Assembly: GCA_020632715.1 (NCBI GenBank)
Contig: JACKFA010000002.1
Coordinates: forward strand, 1-64,000
Direction: 5' to 3'
DNA: 64,000 nt
DNA from: Deltaproteobacteria bacterium
GTDB lineage: Bacteria; Myxococcota_A; UBA9042; PHBI01
Each line of letters starts with the position of its first letter. The first letter of the stretch is position 1. The position numbers and the translations under genes are program-made. Positions 24,750-32,605 of this stretch are shown in pieces. The notes beneath the pieces were generated by a model that was given only the letters and a program-made list of their open reading frames with translations, searched no databases and had not been told where the DNA came from.

Positions 24750-25354
24750 TGGGAGCGCCCCGCGAGACGTCCCGCCTCGCGGTGTTCGCGAGCGGGAGCG
24801 GGTCGAACTTCGGGGCGGTCGTCGCGGCGTGCCGTGAGGGCCGCCTCCCGGCGGAGGTGGCGCTCTGCGTGTGCGACCGGGCGCGGGCGGGCGTGCTCGA
24901 GCGGGCGCGGGCGGCGGCGGTGCCGTCGGTCGTCGTGACGCCGCGGAGCTACCCGGACCGGGAGGCCCTCGACCACGCGCTCGCGGGCTTCGTGCGGGCC
25001 GTTCGGGCGGAGCTCGTCGTGCTCGCCGGGTGGATGCGGATCCTCGGGCCCGCGTTCCTCGACGCCTTCCCGGGGCGCGTGCTGAACCTGCACCCGGCGC
25101 TCCCCGGCGAGCTGCCGGGGGTGAACGCGATCGCGCGGGCGTGGCGCGAGGGGCAGGCGGGCGCGCGGACGCGGACGGGCGTCATGGTGCACCACGCGGT
25201 GCCCGAGGTGGACGCCGGGCCGGTGATCCGGCAGGAGGAGGTCGCGCTCGTCGCGGGGGAGCCGCTCGAGGCGCTCGAGGCGCGCGTGCACGCCGTCGAG
25301 CACCGGCTGCTCGTAGCGGCGATCGGCGACGTGCTCAGTGGTCGGGGTAAGTGA
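24749..25354 (+). CDS. purN: GAR formyltransferase PurN
   Basis: It transfers a formyl group from 10-formyl-tetrahydrofolate to GAR (step 3). The 201-residue product has the Asn-His-Asp catalytic set: Asn in VLNLHPALPG, His in GVMVHHA and Asp in EVDAGPVI. The phosphate-binding start is FASGSGSNFGA. The ATG overlaps the purDM stop (TGATG), so the gene order purD-purM-purN repeats the domain order of animal GART. A 105-bp inverted-repeat element separates it from purH. Confidence 0.95.
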   Translation: MGAPRETSRLAVFASGSGSNFGAVVAACREGRLPAEVALCVCDRARAGVLERARAAAVPSVVVTPRSYPDREALDHALAGFVRAVRAELVVLAGWMRILGPAFLDAFPGRVLNLHPALPGELPGVNAIARAWREGQAGARTRTGVMVHHAVPEVDAGPVIRQEEVALVAGEPLEALEARVHAVEHRLLVAAIGDVLSGRGK

Positions 25355-25374
25355 CCGCGATGAAATCCATTTTT

Positions 25375-25479
25375 ACCACGGAGACACGGACGAGGGGGAG
25401 GAGCACGGAGGGGAGAGATGGGCGTAGAGCCTCCTCCTCCTCCTCTCCGTGCACCTCCGGGTCTCCGTGTCTCCGTGGT
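25375..25479. repeat. 105-bp element with 16-bp perfect inverted ends, inside the purine operon
   Basis: The left end ACCACGGAGACACGGA (25375-25390) and right end TCCGTGTCTCCGTGGT (25464-25479) are exact reverse complements. Inner parts (GAGGAGCACGGAGG and CCTCCTCCTCTCCGTG) can also pair. The element carries the same core as the repeats at 7-236 and 57824-58316. It could form a long hairpin in the mRNA between purN and purH. No coding capacity is evident. Confidence 0.85.
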
Positions 25480-25510
25480 CTCGTCCTCGCGGGGCGGAGG
25501 GGGTGAGGAG

Positions 25511-27016
25511 ATGCTGAGGCGCGCGCTCATCAGCGTTTACGACAAGACGGACCTCGTCGGCTTCGCCGGCGGGCTCACGGAGCTCGGCGTGGAGCTCGTC
25601 GCGAGCGGCGGCACGGCGCGGGCGCTCCGCGACGCCGGGCTCGACGTGACCGAGGTCTCGGCGCTCACGGGCTTCCCGGAGGTGCTCGGCGGGCGCGTGA
25701 AGACGCTCCACCCGGCCGTGCACGCGGGGATCCTGAGCCGCCGCACGGCCGCCGACGACCGCGAGCTCGGCGGGCTCGGCGTCGGGCCCATCGACCTCGT
25801 GGTCGTGAACCTCTACCCGTTCGAGGCGACCGTCGCGCGCGGGGCCGCGGAGCCCGAGGTCATCGAGGAGATCGACATCGGCGGGGTCGCGCTCCTGCGC
25901 GCCGCCGCGAAGGCGTTCGAGCACGTCGCGGTCGTCGCGTCGCCGGCCCGCTACGGCGACGTCCTGTCCGCCCTCGGCGGCGGGCGCGACCTGCCCGCGC
26001 TCCGGCGCGAGCTCGCCGCCGAGGCGTTCCGGCTCACGGCGAGCTACGACCGCGCCATCGCCGCGTGGATGACGGGCCCCGCCGCGGAGCGCGTCGACCT
26101 CGGCGTCCACGAGCGCGTGCAGACCCTCCGCTACGGCGAGAACCCGCACCAGTCGGCGGCGCTCTACCGCGCGCCCGGAGGGGCGCCGGGCTTCGAGCAG
26201 CTCGGCGGGAAGGAGCTCTCCTACAACAACCTCGTCGACCTCGACGCCGCGCGCGCCATCGTCGCCGACTTCCCCGACCGCCCGACGGTCGCCATCGTGA
26301 AGCACACGAACCCCTGCGGCCTCGCCGCCGGCGCGTCGGTCACCGCGGCCTTCGAGGCGGCGCTCGCGAGCGACCCGGTGAGCGCGTTCGGCTCGGTCAT
26401 CGCGGTGAACCGCCCGGTCGACGAGGCGTTCGTCGAGATCCTCGGCAAGCTCTTCGTGGAGGCGCTGGTGGCGCCCGCGTTCTCGGACGCCGCGCTCGCG
26501 CGGCTCGAGGCGACGCGCAAGGGCTGCCGCGTCGTGCGCGCCGCGGTCGCGCCGGACCCGGCGCCGGTCGTGAAGCCCGTCTACGGCGGCGTCCTCGTGC
26601 AGTCGCCCGACGCGGCCGTCGTCGACCCCGGCGCGTGGCGCGTCGTCTCGAAGCGGCGCCCCGACGACGCCGAGCTGGCCGCGCTCGCCTTCGCGTGGCG
26701 CGCCGTGAAGCACGTGAAGTCCAACGCCATCGTGCTCGCGCGCGGCGAGGCGACGGTCGGCGTCGGCGCCGGGCAGATGAGCCGCGTCGACGCGGTGCAC
26801 CTCGCCGTCCGGCGCGCCGGCGACCGCTCCGAGGGGGCCGTCATGGCCTCCGACGCCTTCTTCCCCTTCGCCGACGGCGTGCAGCTCGCGGCGGTGGCCG
26901 GGGTGACCGCGGTCGTGCAGCCCGGCGGCTCCATCCGCGACGAGGAGGTCGTCGCGGCGGCGGACGCGGCCGGGATGGCGATGGTCATGACCGGCTTCCG
27001 GCACTTCAAGCACTGA
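25511..27016 (+). CDS. purH: Bifunctional AICAR transformylase/IMP cyclohydrolase
   Basis: It performs steps 9 and 10. The 501-residue product has an N-terminal MGS-like cyclohydrolase domain (SVYDKTDLVGFA, ASGGTARALRDAGL, GRVKTLHPAVHAGIL). A C-terminal transformylase follows, with VKHTNPCGLA, LRYGENPHQ, SNAIVLARGE and SDAFFPFADGV. I start it at ATG 25511; an upstream in-frame ATG at 25418 would add residues translated from the repeat element. A GGAGG lies about ten bases before 25511. It is 157 bases from purN and 24 bases before purSL. Confidence 0.96.
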   Translation: MLRRALISVYDKTDLVGFAGGLTELGVELVASGGTARALRDAGLDVTEVSALTGFPEVLGGRVKTLHPAVHAGILSRRTAADDRELGGLGVGPIDLVVVNLYPFEATVARGAAEPEVIEEIDIGGVALLRAAAKAFEHVAVVASPARYGDVLSALGGGRDLPALRRELAAEAFRLTASYDRAIAAWMTGPAAERVDLGVHERVQTLRYGENPHQSAALYRAPGGAPGFEQLGGKELSYNNLVDLDAARAIVADFPDRPTVAIVKHTNPCGLAAGASVTAAFEAALASDPVSAFGSVIAVNRPVDEAFVEILGKLFVEALVAPAFSDAALARLEATRKGCRVVRAAVAPDPAPVVKPVYGGVLVQSPDAAVVDPGAWRVVSKRRPDDAELAALAFAWRAVKHVKSNAIVLARGEATVGVGAGQMSRVDAVHLAVRRAGDRSEGAVMASDAFFPFADGVQLAAVAGVTAVVQPGGSIRDEEVVAAADAAGMAMVMTGFRHFKH

Positions 27017-27039
27017 GCGGCGACTCGGACGGGGGCGCG

Positions 27040-29865
27040 ATGAGCGGGACGATTCGGCTCGAGGTCGAGAGGAAGCCAGAGGCGGGCGACCCGCGCCGCG
27101 AGCGCGCGACGGCGGCGCTCCGGGCCGCGGGCCTCGGCGCGGCCGAGGTCGTCTCGGTGCACGACGTCTACGTGCTCGGCGGGACGCCGTGGAGCGGGAT
27201 GGTCGCGCAGCAGGTCGCGGAGCTCCTCGCCGACCCGGTCACCGAGAAGGTGCGGGCCGCCGCGCCCGCGGGGCCGCTCACGGTCGACGTCGCGTATCGG
27301 CCGGGCGTGACCGACAGCGTCGCCGAGACGGTCGTCACGGCCGCGGCGCTCGTGGGCGTCGGGGTCGAGCGGGTCGCGACGGGGACGCGCTGGGAGGTCG
27401 CCGGCGACGTCTCGCCCGAGGCGCTCGAGGCGTTCGCGCGCGGGCACCTCGCGAACGGGATTGTGCAGCGCATCATGGTCGGCGCGCTCGTCCCGGTGGC
27501 CTTCGAGGCGGCGTCGGCGCCGGCGGCGGTCGAGTCCATTGTGCTTTGCACAATCGACGACGACGGCCTCCTCGCGGTGTCGGCCGAGCGCCGGCTCTCG
27601 CTCGATCTGCCCGAGATGCAGGCCATCCGCGCGCACTTCCGCGAGCTCGGGCGGGAGCCGACGGACGTCGAGCTCGAGATGCTCGCGCAGACGTGGTCGG
27701 AGCACTGCGTCCACAAGACCTTCCGCGCCCACGTCGACTACACCGAGCGGCGCGCCGACGGCACGGTCGACGAGGCCGCGAGCGGCGTCGTCGACGGCCT
27801 GCTCAAGACCACGATCCGCGCCGCGACCGAGCAGCTCGCGCGCCCCTGGGTGCGCTCAGCGTTCGTCGACAACGCCGGCATCGTCGCGTTCGACGACGCC
27901 TACGACGTCGCGATCAAGGTCGAGACCCACAACCGCCCCTCGGCGCTCGAGCCCTTCGGCGGTGCGGCGACCGGCGTGGGCGGCGTCATCCGCGACATCA
28001 TGGGCGTCTCGGCGCGGCCGATGGCGGTGCTCGACGTGCTCTGCTTCGGCCCCGAGGACACCCCGGCGGACGCGCTGCCCGCGGGCGTCCTGCACCCGGC
28101 GCGGGTGCGCGCGGGGGTCGTCCACGGCATCGAGGACTACGGCAACAAGATGGGGATCCCGACGGTCGCGGGCGCCATCCACTACGACCCGGGCTACGTG
28201 CGGAACCCGCTCGTCTTCGCGGGGTCGGTGGGGGTGCTCCCGCGCGGCGCGCACCCGACGACCCCCGAGCCGGGGGACCTCGTCGTGGTGGTCGGCGGGC
28301 GCACGGGGCGCGACGGGCTCCGCGGGGCCACGTTCTCGTCGATGGGGATGGACGCGGGGACGGCCGAGGTGTCAGGCGGGGCCGTGCAGATCGGCCACCC
28401 CATCCACGAGAAGCAGGCGCTCGAGGTGCTGCTCGCGGCGCGCGACGAGCGGCTCTACCACGCGGTCACGGACTGCGGCGCGGGCGGGCTCTCGTCGGCG
28501 GTCGGCGAGATGGGCAAGGAGCTCGGCGCCGAGGTCGAGCTCGACCTCGTGCCGCGTAAGTACGCCGGGCTCGCGCCGTGGGAGGTGTGGCTCAGCGAGG
28601 CGCAGGAGCGGATGGTCTTCGCGGTGCCGGCGAGCGCGCTCGGGCGGATGCAGGCCATCGCGCTCGTGCACGGCATCGACTGCGTCGCCATCGGGCGGTT
28701 CACGGGCGACGGGCGCGTGCGCGTGCTCTCCGGCGGCGAGGTCGTCGCGGACCTCGACGCGGGCTTCCTCCACGACGGGCTCCCGCGGAAGCGCCTCGTC
28801 GGCGAGTGGCGGGCGCCGGGCCCCGTGGGCGAGCGGGCGTGGCCGCGCGCGGACGAGCTCGGGCGGGCGCTGCTCGCGCGGCTCGCGGACCCGAACGTCC
28901 GGAGCCGCGAGGAGGTCATCCGGCGCTACGACCACGAGGTGCAGGGGGGCACCGTCGTGAAGCCGCTCGTCGGGGTCGACGGGGCCGGTCACGCCGACGG
29001 GGCCGTGCTCGTGCCGTTCGAGGCGCGGGCGGGCGTCGCGGGGGTGGCGCTCGGGGTCGGGCTCGCGCCGACGGCGGTCGGGGCGCGCGACCCCTACGCG
29101 ATGGCGTGGGTGGCGGTCGACGAGGCCGTGCGGAACGTGGTCGCGGTGGGGGCGGACCCGGAGCGGGTCGCGATCCTCGACAACTTCTCCTGGGGCGACT
29201 GTCGCTACCCCGACCGGCTCGGGGCGCTCGTGCGGTGCTGCCGCGGCGCGCGCGACGCGGCGCTCGCGTACGGGACGCCGTTCGTGTCGGGCAAGGACAG
29301 CCTGAACAACGAGTGGAAGGACGAGGACGGCGTCAGCCACCCGATCCCGCCGACGCTGGTGATCACGGCGATGGGCCACGTGCCGGACGTCACGCGGACG
29401 GCCACGAGCGACCTCAAGGCGCCCGGGAGCGCGCTCTACGTGGTGGGCGAGACGCGCGACGAGGCGACGCCGCGCTGCCCGGAGGACGCGCCGGCGACGT
29501 TCCGCGCGCTGCACGGGGCGATCCGCGCCGGGTTCGTGCGCGCCTGCCACGACTGCAGCGAGGGCGGGATCCTCGTCGCGGTCGCGGAGATGGCCATCGG
29601 CGGCGGGCTCGGCGCGGAGCTCGACCTCGACGCGATCGCGGCGCCGAACGGCACGTCGGCGGGGGCGCGGGCGCTCGCGGAGTGGCCGTCGCGCTTCGTC
29701 GTGGAGGTGGCCGCGGACGACGCCGTGGCGTTCGAGGGGGCCATGGGCGCGGCGGTCCTCGCGCGCGTCGGGGAGACGACGCCGGTGCCCGCGATCTCGT
29801 GGCACGCGGGGGAGGGGAGCGGCACGCTCGGGCTCGCCGAGGCCCGCGCGGCCTTCTGCGGATGA
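27040..29865 (+). CDS. purL: FGAM synthase, tandem PurS domains fused to PurL
   Basis: It makes FGAM from FGAR with ammonia from PurQ (step 4). At 941 residues it lies between small PurL (~740) and large PurL (~1300). Residues 5-72 and 80-146 both look like PurS (KPEAGDP...LLADPVTEK and RPGVTDS...HLANGIVQR). The PurL part has TWSEHCVHKTF, VETHNRPSALEPFGGAATG, GGRTGRDGLRGATFSS, DNFSWGDCRYPDRLG and FVSGKDSLNNE. It lacks a C-terminal glutaminase, so PurQ at 15883 must supply ammonia. A perfect inverted repeat, ATTGTGC-TTT-GCACAAT, sits in the coding sequence at 27538-27554. It is the last gene of the operon. Confidence 0.94.
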   Translation: MSGTIRLEVERKPEAGDPRRERATAALRAAGLGAAEVVSVHDVYVLGGTPWSGMVAQQVAELLADPVTEKVRAAAPAGPLTVDVAYRPGVTDSVAETVVTAAALVGVGVERVATGTRWEVAGDVSPEALEAFARGHLANGIVQRIMVGALVPVAFEAASAPAAVESIVLCTIDDDGLLAVSAERRLSLDLPEMQAIRAHFRELGREPTDVELEMLAQTWSEHCVHKTFRAHVDYTERRADGTVDEAASGVVDGLLKTTIRAATEQLARPWVRSAFVDNAGIVAFDDAYDVAIKVETHNRPSALEPFGGAATGVGGVIRDIMGVSARPMAVLDVLCFGPEDTPADALPAGVLHPARVRAGVVHGIEDYGNKMGIPTVAGAIHYDPGYVRNPLVFAGSVGVLPRGAHPTTPEPGDLVVVVGGRTGRDGLRGATFSSMGMDAGTAEVSGGAVQIGHPIHEKQALEVLLAARDERLYHAVTDCGAGGLSSAVGEMGKELGAEVELDLVPRKYAGLAPWEVWLSEAQERMVFAVPASALGRMQAIALVHGIDCVAIGRFTGDGRVRVLSGGEVVADLDAGFLHDGLPRKRLVGEWRAPGPVGERAWPRADELGRALLARLADPNVRSREEVIRRYDHEVQGGTVVKPLVGVDGAGHADGAVLVPFEARAGVAGVALGVGLAPTAVGARDPYAMAWVAVDEAVRNVVAVGADPERVAILDNFSWGDCRYPDRLGALVRCCRGARDAALAYGTPFVSGKDSLNNEWKDEDGVSHPIPPTLVITAMGHVPDVTRTATSDLKAPGSALYVVGETRDEATPRCPEDAPATFRALHGAIRAGFVRACHDCSEGGILVAVAEMAIGGGLGAELDLDAIAAPNGTSAGARALAEWPSRFVVEVAADDAVAFEGAMGAAVLARVGETTPVPAISWHAGEGSGTLGLAEARAAFCG

Positions 29866-29877
29866 GAGGCGCCAACG

Positions 29878-29906
29878 TTGACCGCGCTGCGGCCCCGGCC
29901 TAGCCT
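29878..29906 (+). promoter_or_regulatory. Putative promoter TTGACC-N17-TAGCCT
   Basis: TTGACC (29878-29883), a 17-base spacer and TAGCCT (29901-29906) lie just after the purine operon. They would start transcription only a few bases before the GTG of the short ORF at 29919. Confidence 0.5.
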
Positions 29907-29918
29907 CCGACGACCGCC

Positions 29919-30002
29919 GTGGAGGCGACCGTCTCGAAGTACAAGCTCTCGTTCTACAAAGGCAAAGAGGGTAAGGTCGACCGTGTCGACACCTCGAAGT
30001 GA
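29919..30002 (+). CDS. Possible 27-residue lysine-rich peptide
   Basis: A GTG at 29919 opens a 27-codon frame reading EATVSKYKLSFYKGKEGK then VDRVDTSK and a TGA. Its codons (AAA, GGT, CGT, TAC) are less GC-biased than neighbouring genes. It directly follows a promoter-like TTGACC-N17-TAGCCT, and its end overlaps the next gene's GTG by 20 bases. It could be a leader peptide that couples translation to the lipoprotein gene, or chance. I know no family for it. Confidence 0.3.
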   Translation: MEATVSKYKLSFYKGKEGKVDRVDTSK

Positions 30003-30552
30003 CGCGCGCGCGGCCCTCGTCGCGCTCCTCTCGCTCCTCGGCGCGTGCTGCAGCGCGCCGCGGGGCGGCGGCGCGACGACGACGGCGGCGGGGCGCGGGG
30101 ACGCGGCTCTCCAGGAGGCGGCGGTGACGGAGACGGAGAAGGCGACGACCGGCGGCGCGGACGCGGCCTGGACCGTCGTGACCGACGAGAAGGACGGCGA
30201 CGACGCGGTGAGCGTGACGGTCGGCCCCGGCGAGGGCGGCGCCGCCGCGGCCCCCGAGTCGGCGCGGCGCTTCGGGCGCGGCTCGGCGTGGCTCGCGCTC
30301 GGGCGGCAGGCGCTCGACGCGGGCGCCGTGGACGCGGCGATCGCGCGCGCGCAGCGCGGGCTCGAGATCGTCGGCGACGACTACGCCTCGCCCAGGGTGG
30401 ACGACGACACCGAGCTCAAACGCTACGCTGGCGAGGACCGGATCGCGCAGGGGCACCCCGAGGACGGCGCCAGCGTGCTCCTCCGGGTGCTCGACAACCG
30501 CCTCGCGCTCCTCGCCGACCGCGACCGCCTGCGCGTCGTCGTCACGCGCTGA
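29983..30552 (+). CDS. Hypothetical lipoprotein with TPR-like segment
   Basis: The frame starting at GTG 29983 gives 189 residues with a lipoprotein signal (AALVALLSLLGAC; the Cys is the lipid site). A low-complexity Ala/Thr/Gly linker follows, then a helical part (SAWLALGRQALDAGAVDAAIARAQRGLEI) that resembles one TPR unit. The rest is charged, without motif. I rejected the longer frame from 29878 because it is Arg/Ser-rich and has no ribosome-binding site. It is convergent with the collagen-like gene. Function unknown. Confidence 0.6.
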   Translation: MSTPRSDARAALVALLSLLGACCSAPRGGGATTTAAGRGDAALQEAAVTETEKATTGGADAAWTVVTDEKDGDDAVSVTVGPGEGGAAAAPESARRFGRGSAWLALGRQALDAGAVDAAIARAQRGLEIVGDDYASPRVDDDTELKRYAGEDRIAQGHPEDGASVLLRVLDNRLALLADRDRLRVVVTR

Positions 30553-30603
30553 CGCCGCTGTTCGGGGCGTCTCGGCGGGCTTCGGGCCCGTCGGGCGCCG
30601 TGA

Positions 30604-32511
30604 TCAGCCCGCCGGCGGCGGGACGGCCTTCCAGCGCACGGTGCCGGGCGCCCCCCGAGGGCCGGGGGCCCCGGTCGGGCCCGGGTACCCGGGCGGGCCG
30701 TCGGAGCCGCGCGGGCCCCCCTGGAGCTGCTTCCCTTCGCAGGAGACGCCGCTCCCGCCAGGGCCGCCGGGGCCGCCGCGCCCGCCCTCACCGCCGGGGC
30801 CGCCGGGGCCGCCCTCGCCGCCGAGGGCGCCGACGCGCGCCGCGACCAGGTCCTGGAGCTCGTTGCAGCGCGTGCCCGCGCAGACGAGGGTCACCGTCAC
30901 GACGCCGCCGGGGCCGCCGGGGCCGCCGTCGCCGCCGCGGGCGCCGCGCTGCCCCTGACCGCCGCGCCCGCCGGACTGGGCCTGCTGGCCGGGGCAGCTC
31001 GCGGGCAGCCCCTCGGGGCCCGTCATGCCGTCGATGCCGCGCCGCCCTGGGCTCCCCGGGCGCCCCTGGCCGCCGGCGCTGACGACGCGGAAGTCGCCGA
31101 GCGCGTTCTCGTCGACGGCGAGGTCGTAGCGCTGCCCGCCGGTCTCGACCGTGAGGATCAGCACGTGGCGCGCCTCGCGCGCGGTGATGGCGAGGTCCGG
31201 GCCGGGGCCGCCCTGGTCGCCGATGAGCTCGAACGCGGGCGCCTGGAGCTCGAGCGCGAGCGGCGCGTCGCAGGTGGCGTCACCCACGGCGAGCGTGGCG
31301 GTGACCGTGTCGCCGCGCTCGAGCCAGCCGAGGAGCGCGCTGGCCGGCACGTCCTTCGGGAGCAGGAGGCCGCCCGCGGGGCCGATGGCGGCGCCCGGGA
31401 GGTCCGCGCCGCCGGCGGTCACGGCCGCGGGCGGGACGCAGGGGCGCGGTGACCAGTCGGGCGCCGGCGGGCAGAGGGCGAGCGGGGACGCGAAGCCGTC
31501 GACCGTGACCCGCAGCGCGTCGCGGAGCGGGAGCGGGGCCCCCTGAGCGCCGCCGGCGGGCGCGAGCTTCACCTCCTGCGCGCCGACGTCCTGCACCACG
31601 TGGACCGCGGGGAGCCGCGCCCCGTCGACGCTGCAGCCGGTGGCGAGCCTGCTCGGGCCGACCTCGACGGCGTAGACCCCGGCCTTCGTGAGCGCGATCT
31701 CGGCCTCGCCGGCGTGGGCCTTCACGTCGGGGTCGTCGCTCCGGGACACGACGAGGTGCGCGGCGCGCGCGCGGGCGGCGCCGCGGAGGCCCGCCGCGGG
31801 GAGGCGCCGGCCGAGGAGCCTGAGCGCGTCGACGTCGTCGAGGGTCGCGAGGGCGGCCTCGTCGACGGGGCGCCCGGCGTACTCGCCGCGCTCCATCGCG
31901 AGCACGGCGAGCGCCTCGGCCGCGATGGCGCGGACGCGCGGGTCGCTCCCGGGGTCGGTGTCGCGCAGCTCCTCCTCGGCGTCGGCGCGCGCCGCCGCGG
32001 GGGTGGTCGCCTCGACGGGCCGCGCGAGGAAGACGGCGTGGAGGGCCTCGAGCGCGGGCATCGCGCCGGGGCTCGAGCCGCCGGCGGCGGCCTCGACGGC
32101 GTCGGGGTAGGCGCGGGCGAGGGCGCCGGCGAGGGGCGGGCCGAGGGGCGTCGCGCCGACCGAGGGCGAGAGGTGGTCCATGCACGCGCGCCAGGCGGCG
32201 GCGGGGACCTCGCCGTCGACGAGCGCGTCGGTCAGGTCCTCGAACGCCTCCGGATCGGTGATCGTGACGTGCGGGCCGTCGCTCCGCGCGGTGTCGCACG
32301 CGCGCGGATCGGCGTCGGGGGTGGCGAGGTAGCGCACGAGCGCGTCGCCGCCGCCCTCGCGGGAGTCGCGGGCCAGATCGGCCGCGGAGTAGGGCCTCTT
32401 CTCGGTCGACCCGCAGGCGACGAGCGAGGCGGCGAGGGCGCCCGCGAGGACGAGCCGCGCGATGAGCGGGGGCGGTGGCGGGCGGTGGGATCGGGCCGAC
32501 AGGACGTGCAT
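30604..32511 (-). CDS. Lipoprotein with collagen-like Gly-X-Y tail
   Basis: The 635-residue product starts at ATG 32511 after GGAGG, with a lipoprotein signal (LVLAGALAASLVAC). Residues 30-430 are an Ala-rich region without a recognised domain. The last 170 residues carry Gly-rich collagen-like stretches (GRPGSPGRRGIDGMTGPEG, GGDGGPGGPGG, GGEGGPGGPGGEGGRGGPGG, GYPGPTGAPGPRGAPG), broken by a Cys-containing segment (CAGTRCNELQDLVAAR). Such repeats form triple helices in bacterial surface proteins. The product probably lies on the outer membrane. It follows the Cys-rich protein gene on the same strand. Confidence 0.85.
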   Translation of the reverse strand: MHVLSARSHRPPPPPLIARLVLAGALAASLVACGSTEKRPYSAADLARDSREGGGDALVRYLATPDADPRACDTARSDGPHVTITDPEAFEDLTDALVDGEVPAAAWRACMDHLSPSVGATPLGPPLAGALARAYPDAVEAAAGGSSPGAMPALEALHAVFLARPVEATTPAAARADAEEELRDTDPGSDPRVRAIAAEALAVLAMERGEYAGRPVDEAALATLDDVDALRLLGRRLPAAGLRGAARARAAHLVVSRSDDPDVKAHAGEAEIALTKAGVYAVEVGPSRLATGCSVDGARLPAVHVVQDVGAQEVKLAPAGGAQGAPLPLRDALRVTVDGFASPLALCPPAPDWSPRPCVPPAAVTAGGADLPGAAIGPAGGLLLPKDVPASALLGWLERGDTVTATLAVGDATCDAPLALELQAPAFELIGDQGGPGPDLAITAREARHVLILTVETGGQRYDLAVDENALGDFRVVSAGGQGRPGSPGRRGIDGMTGPEGLPASCPGQQAQSGGRGGQGQRGARGGDGGPGGPGGVVTVTLVCAGTRCNELQDLVAARVGALGGEGGPGGPGGEGGRGGPGGPGGSGVSCEGKQLQGGPRGSDGPPGYPGPTGAPGPRGAPGTVRWKAVPPPAG

Positions 32512-32605
32512 GGGACGACCTCCGATACGGCCGATCCCCTCACATCCCTTCGTCGGGCGCAAGCCGCTGGCGCCGGTGCCGGCGCGGACCCCGTCGCGCG
32601 CGGCG

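Noticed and set aside
30641..30958. Plus-strand Pro/Gly-rich frame resembling collagen
   Set aside because: It is the reverse complement of the real collagen-like coding sequence, which gives Pro-rich shadows.
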